Shown here: positions 11,441-22,145 of the stretch, piece after piece
Layout: the number at the start of each line of letters is the position of its first letter
Position numbering within the stretch: position 1 is the first letter of the stretch
Notes under the pieces: model-generated
Seen by the model: the letters and a program-made list of their open reading frames with translations, nothing else
What the model was told of the DNA's origin: nothing
Database searches by the model: none
DNA from: Takakia lepidozioides
Lineage: Eukaryota; Streptophyta; Takakiopsida; Takakiales; Takakiaceae
Assembly: GCA_030704615.1 (NCBI GenBank)
Contig: CM060731.1
Coordinates: 13,392,001 to 13,456,000, forward strand
DNA: 64,000 bases
Direction of reading: 5' to 3'
Position numbers and translations under genes: made by a program

Positions 11441-13193
11441 CTAATTGGTCCTACATATTTGATTACACCAAGTGGGGAACCAGGTGAGGGTAGATTGAAA
11501 TGGCAGGTTTGGCCTCCCAATTCAATGACTGGGGCTTGAACGTCAATGATTGACCAGTGTACTTCACCCCAATAGCGAACCTACAGTAGTTGGACGTCTT
11601 TCGATCGTGCTTGAGGAAAGGGTCTGAAAAAATTCTCCGAGCTCGTCGGATCTAAGTACATTTCCACAGCCATGGTGTACTAGTTGATTCACTTCGGCAG
11701 GAGGGTCTTCACAAGTGGGCGCATTGCTGGTAGGTTTGGAAATATCAGCCGAAATGCTCTGGGAATTTGGTCCGCAGATACGTGGCTAAAATTGTTTCCT
11801 CTAGCAAACAAATAGAAGCTGGTACGTACTTAGAAAGCACTAATGAATCACTTCGAACGGTTGTGACCTTCATGAATGTATGTCAGAGAAAGAAAGAAAT
11901 CGGAAGAAATTACTCTACTGTGCCACGGACCGAGAGTTGGTACCTGATTATCAACCTGGCCAGTGATGGACTTACAACTTGGGACAAATCTTCGTTGCAA
12001 TGCGGCAGCCAAGCTTCAGCCGAAGAGCTACTTCCCTACGTCAAAAACGGAATCCATGTGCCGGATCTAGAAGATTTTCCCTAAGCTCTGCCCATGATGC
12101 CCTGAGATCCCATTCTGTACACAAGTATTTCTGACGTTAAGGTAGTACTAGCTTTGGTGCAAAGATGGTTTCAAGAATCGAGGGATGTGGAGGAAGATAA
12201 ATATATATTCAGGTCTACTCCAGGCTTTAGAAATCTGGAAGACGCGGGACTGTCCTGCACTACTGTGATCTGTAATGTTCAGACCTCCAGTCCTCATAAA
12301 CCTTGACTAATCAACTAACTTAAGTCGACTTAGGTTGGGGCAAATGCGGAATCAAATGGGTGTGTGCCTCAAGACAAGGCGCTGCTCTGGGCCGGGACGT
12401 CTGGACCCCGCCATAGCTGCAGGTGCCTGGAGGTGGCCGGTGTCCTACTTGACTGCGCCCGCACTGCCCGGGATGTGACATGCTGATCATCTACTTTTCT
12501 AAGAATCTGCGACAGAATATCCATGTATACACCATCGTCTTCATTGATATTTTATGGTATATGCTCTGTACTGCGCGGACGATGTGTGGGCGTTACGCTA
12601 TTTATACCCGTACTATACCCGAACATTAACCTAACTAGAGTATTCTAATCGAGATTCTAATGATACTCGATTGGACGTCCTCTTCATTGATATCGCCCAC
12701 AGAGCTTCGGCAGTATTGTTAAGCAGGAAGAACTGGGGAAGAACTACACCTTCTCCCCTCAGAATTCAGATTAGTATGATTGTGAAGAACTCAAATGCTT
12801 CATTGTCCGGAGCCAGGCCATACTGCAGACTATTAATGAGAGCCAAGTTCGGGCGCCAATATACTGATCGGAGATGAGCTTGGGGATTGGATACCTGAGC
12901 AGCAGGAAACTGAGAACTTGCATTGATTACACTGTACATACGTCGTACATATATAATGTGTCTCAAGAATGTGGCTGCCCAAGGGGTGTTAGGTGCTTCA
13001 TCCCACTTCAATACTGGAGAGTTCTTGGGTGATACACAAAGTTATTGGAGCAATTTCTGTTGAAATACTAATAGATTACTGGTGGAATAGTCGTGTAGTC
13101 ACAAAATACATGTGGCAGTCCACCGAGCAGTCACATGTGGTAGTCTCTAAGAAGTCGCTTGAATTTATAGTTAGTTGGATCCCCGGCTCTTTG
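11441..13193. other. Region without recognisable genes
   Basis: Short open frames exist (for example 11767-12084 on +, 105 codons), but none shows a known domain. The copia element at 13,194 inserted into this sequence, which resumes after 21,279. Confidence 0.4.
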
Positions 13194-13439
13194 TGTTAAA
13201 ACATCCTGAATGCTTTACTAAGCATGAACACTACAGCCGGATTACAAAGCCCTTAGAAGGCAGCCTATTTATTGAAGGAGTGCATTAACTAGTAAGAAAC
13301 AGTAGTAATAAACAGTGGTGGGTGGGGAAAGCCTACAAACCTGGATGGCCAACTGACTAACACTAAATTGAACTAAATACTACAGTGGAGGCCACCTCAC
13401 GAGTGGGCCCTATGCTGAGAGAGTCACTAATTTCTAACA
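13194..13439 (-). repeat. 3' LTR of copia element
   Basis: 246 bp, opening TGTTAAAACATCC on the plus strand and ending TTTCTAACA. It is near-identical to the right LTR apart from a short extra segment (AAGAAACAGT region), so the insertion is not very old. Confidence 0.92.
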
Positions 13440-13450
13440 CCCCCTCTCAA
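13440..13450 (-). promoter_or_regulatory. Polypurine tract of copia element
   Basis: On the minus strand TGAGAGGGGG lies immediately inside the 3' LTR, the expected site for priming plus-strand DNA synthesis. Confidence 0.8.
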
Positions 13451-13510
13451 TCTTAGCATCTTCTCTAGGGTTTTCTATCAACCCAATTCTTTTTTTTTGT
13501 TGTTGATATG

Positions 13511-13989
13511 TCATTTGTTGCTGATCTCAGACAGACTGCAAACACCCAACGCTGCTCTAAATTTCTCAAACATTTGCCTTCCTAATGGTTTAGTCATAAT
13601 ATCAGCGATCTGATCTTGTGTGGCTACATGAATCAAATCAACTTCTTCATTTTCTATCTTCTCGCGGATATAGTGATAGTGTACTTCAATATGTTTCGTG
13701 CGAGCATGGAAGACCAGGTTTCGAGCAATCTTTGCACTGCTCTGATTGTCACATTTGATCACAGTTGGTCCATCCTTCAGAATACCCAATTCCTCGTACA
13801 ATCTTCGCAACCAAGTGGTCTCCTTGGCACCTTCAGTGAGTGCGCGGTATTCAGCTTCTGTGGACGACAATGCCACAGTTGGTTGTTTTTTGGAGCTCCA
13901 AGTGATTGCACTTTCTCCAATTCTGAAGACATATCCTGAAGTGGAGTGTCGATTATCACTCTCACCCGCCTAGTCTGCGTCTGTGTGAC
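13511..13989 (-). pseudogene. Copia RNase H domain, C-terminal part of Pol
   Basis: Minus-strand frames give [10 protein letters not shown]-like residues, [19 protein letters not shown], a [12 protein letters not shown] segment and [16 protein letters not shown], the typical RNase H tail of copia Pol. At the junction with the CACTA-ended insertion the expected DADWAG reads DAD-stop-AG, a Trp-to-amber change. The upstream part of the same domain resumes at 17,213. Confidence 0.9.
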
Positions 13990-14849
13990 CACTACAAGAG
14001 ATGAGTGTTTTTAGGACTACGGCTTTGGCGGAGTCATAAAATAGGTTTTAAAAAGTTAAAAAATTGCTAATAAGGTTGCCCATTAGGGTAATCGTGAATA
14101 GAAAGGAGGGCTGGGACTTGGCGTTTTTTTGTCTCCTGCGCCACACCACATAGCCGAGGGATGGAACGCGATGATAGCAGGATATGCAGGGGCGTGGGAT
14201 GGAGGCGTTGAGCAAATGATGCACGAAGGAGAAGAGACGACGAGACGAGACGAGGAGAAGCGAGCTCGCCGTTCTTGGGAAAGTCAGCTTGGTCTTAGCA
14301 TGCGTGTTTCAATCTCTGACTACTCAGCTACGCCGTAGCGGTTCGATCTCACAGACCAATCCGACATTACCTGACTACAGACACAAACAGTACACACAAG
14401 AGGTCCTTTTAGGTTGATGGTCGGTCAAATCCTCCATGGGTCAGGACAGGTCAAGGACAATGTGGTAGGGTACCTTCTTCTTCAACCTATTTCAGCCTGT
14501 GTTGCCCTCTCATCAGACTCGGCCGCAAGATGCATATTGAATTCTGTAAGTTAGGTCGTTGGATAGATCTGTGGTGGTTTGGAGTGACTTTGGCAAGTTA
14601 CTGCCAGTGTGGCAGCATGGAAGTATCCAAAAACATATAATAGAGGTGAGGAGAAGCTTTGGGGTGAACACTTTCCGACCCCAGTCAATGGTGGGACAAC
14701 GGAGACAAAAAAACGAATGCCTGTTGGACTACAGAGAGAAGCAGATGCATTTCAGATTGTGATAAGTAGGGTTGGGGTGTTTTGGGGAAGAACTCCACAC
14801 CGGTATGGTTGGGGTGTTTGCTGGTAGAATTCTAGGCTGTCAGAGGCAT

Positions 14850-15072
14850 GGATAGCTGAAGGAGCAGGGATAGAGTGTGGGTCCAGATTCATCCAAGAGG
14901 GCTGGATTTCAAGCTCCACATTACCTATGATTCCCTGTGGAAGGATAGCTACAAGAAACCTACATGGGTAGATGGTCAACTGGAAGCGGCAGCAGCAGTG
15001 GCACAATTGATAAGGTCAGGCACTTCTACTGAAGGCACCTCCTTCAGCACATTTCACCCTGTTTTCCCTCTT
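14850..15072 (+). repeat. Internal duplication, copy 1
   Basis: Starts GGCATGGATAGCTGAAGGAG and ends near CACATTTCACCCTGTTTT. It is a direct copy of 16,112-16,337 at about 90% identity by eye. Both copies lie in the CACTA-ended element and flank about 1 kb of coding-like DNA. Confidence 0.85.
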
Positions 15073-15102
15073 ATCCGTTTCTTGCGAGCTGTCTTCTCTT
15101 AT

Positions 15103-15888
15103 CTATTTGTCTGCCCAGTCTTCAGTGAATGCGTCAAGGCTTTGTGTTTTGGCTTCTTCCTCGCTTTTGTCACCCTCTCCCATGAATATCTCTGGTTGGC
15201 GCTCAAACCCTGCTGAGCTGTAGATGTTGTCCATGCCAATGCATTCTTCTTCACCAAATCCATGTTTTTGCCCTAAATCCTTGATGTCTTGGCTGGATTT
15301 CTGCAGAATAGGCATCCCATCCCCTATTTTGGCCTTCTTTGCACTTCCCCGTGTCAACATGTTGATGTGGGGTGTTGTTGTAGTCTTATTGGAGTGTGAT
15401 CACTTATATGGTATATCTCGTCCAACTCATCCAGTGCCTCCAGCTCATTATGAGTGAACTGACATGATACTTGTGCTGTTGGTTGCATCGTGTACTCCGT
15501 GCTTGGCAATGGATAAGCTGCTCCTCCTTCCACGTACTCATTGATCACTGCAAAAGGTGCTCCATACATCTTCCTTTGAGGTCCTGCCCCTTTTTTTGCT
15601 TCTGTGATTGGTTCAGCTTTGCTGAAAGTTTGCCAAGACCCATGTTGGATTAGTGTGTGACGACTGTGTCTCATGTTATTACAGATTTTAGACAATGTCT
15701 TTGTTTGGGCCTTCTAATGCCTTGTCTGATGGACTCAGGTTAAAATCAACTTGTATCCACTCTGCTTCCATGTTGTTGCTGTCAGCAGCTTGTTCTTTTG
15801 CCAGCTGAACCCTGATAGGGCCTGGGTCTTCCCTTCTGCCCGCATCAGAGCATTTCGCAATGTCTGTAGTTGCTTCATCCTTCCTCAA
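15103..15888 (-). pseudogene. Coding-like minus-strand gene fragment, unrecognised
   Basis: Three successive minus-strand frames look protein-like: one containing WIQVDFNLSPSDKALEGPNK (15,888-15,688), one containing CQFTHNELEALDELDEIYH (15,695-15,354) and one containing GFGEEECIGMDNIY (15,360-15,103). They may be exons or frameshifted pieces of one gene. I recognise no family. The setting, a non-autonomous CACTA-ended element, suggests captured host sequence or a relic of element-encoded protein. Confidence 0.4.
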
Positions 15889-16111
15889 CTCCGCCCTCTC
15901 TTTGGCAGGTTGCGCACCTTCACCACCTTTGTTGTTTTTTTATTTGCACATGGTATCTGTTGCTTGCGTATCCTCATTGTAGTATTGAATATGCCCTGTA
16001 GGCATTGGCCTTACAAAGCCATTGTGCCCACTCTGGGTTTGGGTCATAGAACTTGGTTGTCATTGTCAACTGCTAGCAGCAAGGCGAGGATGTATGCATG
16101 ATTTGTGCAGG

Positions 16112-16337
16112 GGCATGGATAGCTGAAGGAGCAGAGATAGATGTGTGGGTCCACATTCATCCAAGAAGGCCGGATTTCAAGCTCCATATTACCTATGATT
16201 CCCTGTGGAAGGATAGGTACAAGAAACCTGCATGGGTAGATGGTCAACTGGAAGCCGCAGCAGCAGCGGCACAATTGATCAAATCAGGCACTGTTAATCA
16301 AGGCACCTTCTTCAACACATTTCACCCTGTTTTTCCC
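16112..16337 (+). repeat. Internal duplication, copy 2
   Basis: Direct copy of 14,850-15,072. This copy keeps an open frame reading DVWVHIHPRRPDFKLHITYD and then KKPAWVDGQLEAAAAAAQL, whereas copy 1 is frameshifted. The protein family is not recognised. Confidence 0.85.
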
Positions 16338-17212
16338 TCTTATCAAATCGGCCGTAAATATTGCACTGTTTACCAGGGTCCTTAATTCTAGTAGCACCAG
16401 AACAAACTAGTATTACAACAATTCAGCCCATGTGTGGGCTTGCTTATTTTTTGCTTACTGAACCTTTTCAGGCATGGATTTTTGGACCTTGTGGCCTTTG
16501 AGGTATCCATTGGGACATTGGTCTCATTTGGATTTTTGTAATATAATTTACAGGGCGTGTATTTCCCTGTACTTGTCTATTTTGAATGTCCTTGTGGTTG
16601 CTAGTATGCAAGAGGGGTCCATTCTATTTTTATATCAGAATTTCACCATATAATGAAGAATTTAAATCATTTAATCTATTTTTATTTTATATAATAGTAT
16701 TAAATTAAACATTAATACCATTTAATAAAAAATTCCAAGCTGCTATCCCCTGTTTCCAAAAATATAAATATAAATTTAAGAATTTAAAATTACAAATATA
16801 ACTATTAAATTATTTTCAGAGACATTCTTGATGACACGTGGCATAAACCCTGTCATATATGCTAGTCATATATTATGTCTAAGTGCCACATGTCACATCT
16901 GAAGTGCAATAGGTGTCGTGACATGTCACTTGCGCAGTGGTGCACGTGTTCCTCTAAAGCCTCTCCATGTAGGCAACGCTCATCAGACAATGTAGTCATA
17001 TAGTTAGTCGAGTTGTAACTACATCACTCTCTTATGCATGACTCTAGGTGCCACGCACGCAGTCACGGCTATGATTTGCAAAATGCAGTCCTAAAGACTA
17101 GTCGCTATGACATGGCTTTTTTCACTATAGAGTGATGTAGTCATGAACGCATATAGGACTGAAAAAATAGTCATATGTGCAGTCATAAAAACGCTCATCT
17201 GTTGTAGTGGAC

Positions 17213-19606
17213 CATTTAGCAAAGTACTTGATCCCCTTCGATAAAAGATCCCATAATCCGCTGTACCAGCTATGTATCTTAGGATGTGATCGACCGCATC
17301 CATGTGAGCCTTTTGTGGCACCGCCATGTAACGACTCACTGCTCCAACCGAGTACACCAAGTCGGGTCTGGTGTTTGTCAAATAAACAAGTTTCCCTACT
17401 TTTCTTTGATACAGTGTTGCATCTGAAAGTGGGGTGCCCATGTCAAAATTTGAGATTCTCGATCATAGGCACTTTATGTGAATTGCAATGAGAGAATCCG
17501 AATTCTGCAAGCAATTTCTTAACATACCCCCTCTAAGTGATCATAATATCTCTTCAACATGAAGAAATTCAGCTGCTAAATATAACTGTATGAGGCCAAG
17601 ATCAGTCATATCGTAAGCAAGCTTGAGTTGTTCGCATGGCCAGGCTATCTTTTCTGAGTGACTGCCGGTTAGCAGTAAATCATCTACATAGAGAATTAGC
17701 AAAACAACCTTGCCATTCTCTTTGTAATAGTAGAGATTGTAATCTGCACCAGAGCGGTTAAGACCTTGAGATTGAAGAAAGGAATCGATGTTTGCATACC
17801 AAGCACGTGGCGCTTGCTTGAGGCCACCTTCAACAATTTACATACCTTAGTTTCATGACCTGGCTTTTGAAATCCCTCTGGTTGTCTCATAAAGACTTCT
17901 TTCAATTCGCCATTCAAGAACGCGGTTTTGACATCCATGTGAAAGATCTCCCAGTTTGAGTATGCGGCAAGTGCAAAAATCGGTCGAATAGTTCCCCACT
18001 TCACCACAGGGGCAAACGTCTCGTCATAATCGATTCCCTTGCGCTGTTGGAAGCCACGTGCAACCAACCTTGCTTTGAGCTTGTCTGGTGACCCATCAAC
18101 TTTTTGCTTGATTTTATAAACCCACTTAGCAGTGATTGGAGTTTTCCCAGGAGGAAGGTCCACTAATTCCCAAGTTCTATTCTTGGAAATTGAGTCCATT
18201 TCTGACTGCATTGCATCGCACCAGCCCTCCACTTGAGAAGCTTCATGAAAGCTTGTAGGTTCCTCACTTTCAACCACATTCACATAGTCATCCAAGAGAG
18301 CTGGCCTTTGACGAACTCTTGTTGACTTGCGTTCAATAGTGTGCATAGGAGTGGCAACTTGCTCGTGAGTTGGTTCAGTAGGTCCTGCCTCATCTTCAAT
18401 GTGTACATCATCTTCTGGGTTAATATAAAGATCAACGTGAATATCAATAGCAGGATGGGTCGGTGGATTTGGTACTGTGGCCGTTTGTTGGACTATTGAT
18501 TCTTCAGAACAATCATCATCTCCATCATCATTCGATGTCGATTAGAATGTCGCTCTGCTTCAGGCGCATCTCCTTGAACAGGGATCTTCTCGATAAACAT
18601 CACATCCTGACTAATAAAGATCTTACGTGTGGTAGGATTGAATAATCTGTAAGTCTTCGTTTCGATGTCGTAACCAACCAAGATGCAAACTATGGATTTT
18701 GGATCTAGCTTACCCATGTATTGTTTATCAACATGAACAAAAGACTTGCTGCCAAAAATGCGAAGATGAGATATCACTGGTTTGGTACCTGAAAACTTCT
18801 CATGTGGAGTCATACCAGCATTTGCACTTGAAGGACACCGATTTATCAGATAAGCAGCTGTATTCACAGCTTCCGACCACAGAAACTTTGGTAGATCAGC
18901 TTCGAGTACCATACTCCTTGCGCGTTCAAGTAGAGTGCGATTTTTGCGCTCTGAAACACCGTTTTGCTAAGGTGTGCGAGGTTGACTGAGCTGTCGTGTA
19001 ATCCCGTGCTCATGGAGATATTTAGTGAAAGCATGAGACATAAATTCACCACCACGATCTGCTCTCAAACATTTGATCGTCTTTCTAGTCGCATTAGAAC
19101 TCAATCATGTTTCTCAAAGTTTTGAAGTTTTGCAGAGCCTCATCTTTCCTTCTCAAAAAATACACCCATGTGTATCGGCTATAATCATCAGTTATGGCCA
19201 TAAAGTACCTTGAGCCTGAGAGTGATGGTGCCTGCATAGGACCACACAAGTCCGTGTGCAACAGTTGGAGTATCTCAGTAGCTCTATGTTCAGCTACCTT
19301 CAGAAATTTCTTTCGTTGATGTTTTCCTAGTAAGCAGCCCATGCATGTGCATGTTCCTCTGAGAAGTGGAAGGTGTGACATGCCCACAGCTCGATGTTGA
19401 GCAGTTAACTGGTGGACCCCCCTAAAGTTTAGATGACCCAAACGTCGATGCCAAAGTTGAGTCATTTTAGGATAATCTATTTGTGGTACAACCTCGTCAC
19501 AAGCATTTATTTCTATCTGTTTTTCAGTGTCTATGCTACGGCTTTCAAGGAACTTGCTCGTATCTAGTTTGTATAATCCATTTCGACTATCTCTAGTTCC
19601 CTGAGC
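17213..19606 (-). pseudogene. Copia integrase, reverse transcriptase and start of RNase H
   Basis: On the minus strand, in order: GAG-pre-integrase and zinc-binding HHCC region (HRRLGHLNFRG, CMGCLLGKH), integrase core (LLHTDLCGPM, DDYSRYTWVYFLR), the TP-QNGVSE region with an in-frame amber in place of Gln near 18,970, then RT (KWVYKIKQKVDGSPDKLKAR, FHMDVKTAFLNGEL). The catalytic YVDDLLLTGS box, at about 17,650-17,690, lies in another frame. The tail TRPDLVYSVGAVSRYM leads into RNase H. Several frameshifts and stops show the gene is dead. The gag end overlaps at 19,606-19,645. Confidence 0.9.
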
Positions 19607-20640
19607 TATGATTTTCGTGGGTCTTTCTTGTCTATAAATAAACATCTCCTAGAGTCAAATATTGCTAAATGTCCACTATCAGTCATTGCACCTACTGAAA
19701 ACAAATTTTGTCTTATGCCAGGCACGTAAAGAACGTCAGATATTTTCTTTATTGAACCATTTAGTCTTAACTTGGCATGGCCATTGCCAAGGACATTGTG
19801 TGCATGCCCACCAGCAAACTTCACATTATGTGAGCATCTGGATGCTACTACATCATGCACAAGATCAGAATTTCCTGTGATGTGTTTTGTAGCACCAGAA
19901 TCGACAAACCATTCATGTTGATCGATGATCTCTGCTGATAATGCTTCATCTTTTTCTCCAACTTCCACAGCTGCTAAAGCTGCTTCGAGTACTTCAATGA
20001 CATCATTACTATAGTCACTATCATTACTGTCGCTAGCATTTTCAACAAGGTTGACCTGCTGGGAGCGAAGTTTTAGAACCTGATCATATGGAACAGCATA
20101 GTCTTTAGCCCAGTGACCGGGCTTACCACAACGGTTGCATGTGGATACCTTCTTGTCGATAGGAGCTCTGGAGTCTCGTTTGTCACCTCGAAAACAACGG
20201 CTAGGACCATCCATCTTCCGAAACTTAACATAGAGAGCTTCAGTTTCCTTTTGATGACACCCCCTCAACTCTCTTCGAGTTTCCTCGTGAAAGAGTTTGG
20301 CGGTGACCTCTTCCAAGGTCGGAAAATCTCTTTGGCTCAATACAGCTTGAACGTAATGCTCGTAGCTCTCTGGCAGGGCATTGAGCACCATTTCCATCAT
20401 CATTTTCTCGTCCATCTTGTCTCCAAATCCTGCAAGTTGATTCACAAGATCAGATATTGTTTCAATGAAAACTTCCATAGGCGTACCTTCCTCCATGCGG
20501 AGGTTAACAGGCAATTGCATAGCATCAGCTTTCTAGAAGTGGCCTTGACCTCATAAAGCTCACAAAGCTTTACATACATCTTCCTAGGACAGGTGATATC
20601 TTGTATGTAAGGAATGACCTTATCAGAGAGAGACATGCAA
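19606..20640 (-). pseudogene. Copia Gag and aspartic protease
   Basis: Minus-strand frames read NLRMEEGTPMEVFIETISDL and LPESYEHYVQAVLSQRDFPT (UBN2-type Gag), then a zinc knuckle CNRCGKPGHWAKDY. Its last Cys is replaced by Tyr, so the CCHC finger is incomplete. Next come the protease motif WFVDSGATKHIT and YVPGIRQNLFSVGA. The Gag start is separated by a frameshift near 20,520. Confidence 0.88.
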
Positions 20641-21023
20641 ATGATAGAAGGGCTCTATTCTTTCTCTTGTTGTGAGCTTCTCGTTGTCCCTTTGGAGGTG
20701 ACACATCTGTGTCTAAGAATGGAAGTAGTTCTTCTCTAAGCATCATGGTTCTCAGTTTGAACTTCCAGATGTTCTAGTTCTGCTGTCCAACGAGTTTATT
20801 GGACTCCGAGAGATTGATGTGCTGGACTGTATCTAGTGGCATCGACATCTTGAGCGATGATGTTAGTACTGGAAACAACGATTAGTGAGAAGAAGAAATA
20901 AGAATTGACTCTTCCTGGTCAATGAGACGAAGCCTACAATAGACTACATATCTGAGACGGAGCAGAAGGATCTACGTCTGAAGTCTTCTACAGTGACTTC
21001 CTACACTTCGATTCCCACAGCTG

Positions 21024-21041
21024 CCTTGAGCTCTGATACCA
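21024..21041 (-). promoter_or_regulatory. Primer-binding site (tRNA-Met type)
   Basis: Directly inside the 5' LTR, the minus strand reads TGGTATCAGAGCTCAAGG, matching the 3' end complement of plant initiator tRNA-Met used by most plant copia elements. Confidence 0.9.
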
Positions 21042-21274
21042 TGTTAAAACATCCTGAATGCTTTACTAAGCATGAACACTACAGCCGGAATACAAAGCCC
21101 TTAGGAGGTAGCCTATTTATCTGAAGGAGTGCATTAACTAGTAATAAACAGTGGTGGGTGGGGAAAGCCTAGAAACCTGGATGACCAACTGACTAACACT
21201 AAATTGAACCAAATACTATAGGGGAGGCCACCTCACGAGTGGGCCCATGCTGAGAGAGTCACTAATTTCTAACA
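21042..21274 (-). repeat. 5' LTR of copia element
   Basis: 233 bp, TGTTAAAAC to CTAACA on the plus strand, near-identical to 13,194-13,439 and followed by the target duplication CTTTG. Confidence 0.92.
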
Positions 21275-21499
21275 CTTTGCACCTTATTTACACGCAGATG
21301 ACACTCATTGTTCTTCTTCTTCTAATATGTATGTACGTGTATTATATCTGAAAATCAAGCTGTGCAAACTACAGTACAGCATGAAGATCTAGGCTGGAAT
21401 GAATGACCTACAGACTATCAAATCGTTTATATATCTACGGTATTTATAGAGGCATAATTAAGTGAGCTGAGCTAATCCTGCGGTGGAGCGATGGTGCAG

Positions 21500-21626
21500 C
21501 GGTGCAATAATTACCAACTAACTATCCTAGTGAATTCTGAGGACTAACTAACACAAGTGAGTGCAATAATTACCAACTAACTATCCTAATGAATTATGAG
21601 GACTAACTAACACAAGTGATTTAAAT
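21500..21626 (+). repeat. 62-bp tandem duplication
   Basis: Two adjacent copies of a unit beginning GTGCAATAATTACCAACTAA and ending near CTAACACAAGTGA differ at about three positions. No gene is involved. Confidence 0.85.
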
Positions 21627-21809
21627 ACCCTCCCTCCGTCCCCAGATTCTATTATTCATGAAGATGTCTACTAGGAGCACGAGGAGTTGCGAGCCTGCGG
21701 CTATGGATGAATTGACGAGGGCCCCGGAACATTAGTCGATGGTGAGGCCTGAGTCTTCAGCTGGAGTTCTCCCGCTTCAGTTCACTAGAAGAAAAACGCG
21801 GAATAACCA

Positions 21810-22010
21810 CTCTGTTAATCACTCATTTTGAGTGGTAAAAGACACTAAACCACTTTGGCCTTAGAGTGATGAAGAACCAGTGCATTAGGACAAGTGAGTG
21901 GTAAAAGACATTACGTGGCACCGGTGGTTAAGAACAGTGGTTCGAACCACTCACGTCCGGGTCCACCTGTTAGCTGACGTGTCACAGTGGTAAATTAACC
22001 ACTGTGACAT
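21810..22010. repeat. Left subterminal AACCACT repeats
   Basis: Many copies of AACCACT or AGTGGTT in both orientations lie inside the left terminus. In known CACTA elements such arrays are bound by the TnpA-type protein, so by analogy these are probable transposase-complex sites. Confidence 0.7.
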
Positions 22011-22145
22011 GTCAATGATGTCAGTTTGAATGGAATATTGCCTCATTCCAGGAGTTTTGGGGTGCATTTCATTACACTGCAAAAAAAAGTCTGATACAGC
22101 AAAATGCAATTGAAAATATCCATATGGAGGATTCCCTTTGCCCCA

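Larger units (their letters stand above)
13990..17209. mobile_element. 3.2-kb CACTA-ended element nested in the copia
   Basis: Left end CACTACAAGAGATGAGTG and right end (reverse complement) CACTACAACAGATGAGCG form inverted repeats of about 28 bp with three mismatches. The element is flanked by the 3-bp duplication GAC (13,987-13,989 and 17,210-17,212). Removing it and one GAC rejoins the copia Pol frame around the GxxDAD motif. It encodes no TNP2-like transposase, so it is non-autonomous. Inside are a 225-bp direct duplication and coding-like minus-strand segments. Confidence 0.93.
13194..21274 (-). mobile_element. Ty1/copia LTR retrotransposon, complete ends, inactivated
   Basis: Two LTRs (13,194-13,439 and 21,042-21,274), both bounded TGTTA...TAACA, are flanked by the 5-bp duplication CTTTG (13,189-13,193 and 21,275-21,279). 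Coding runs on the minus strand, so the right LTR is the 5' LTR. Gag, protease, integrase, reverse transcriptase and RNase H appear in Ty1/copia order (integrase before RT). The coding frame has several stops and frameshifts and is split by a 3.2-kb CACTA-ended insertion at 13,990-17,209. It cannot be autonomous. Confidence 0.95.
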
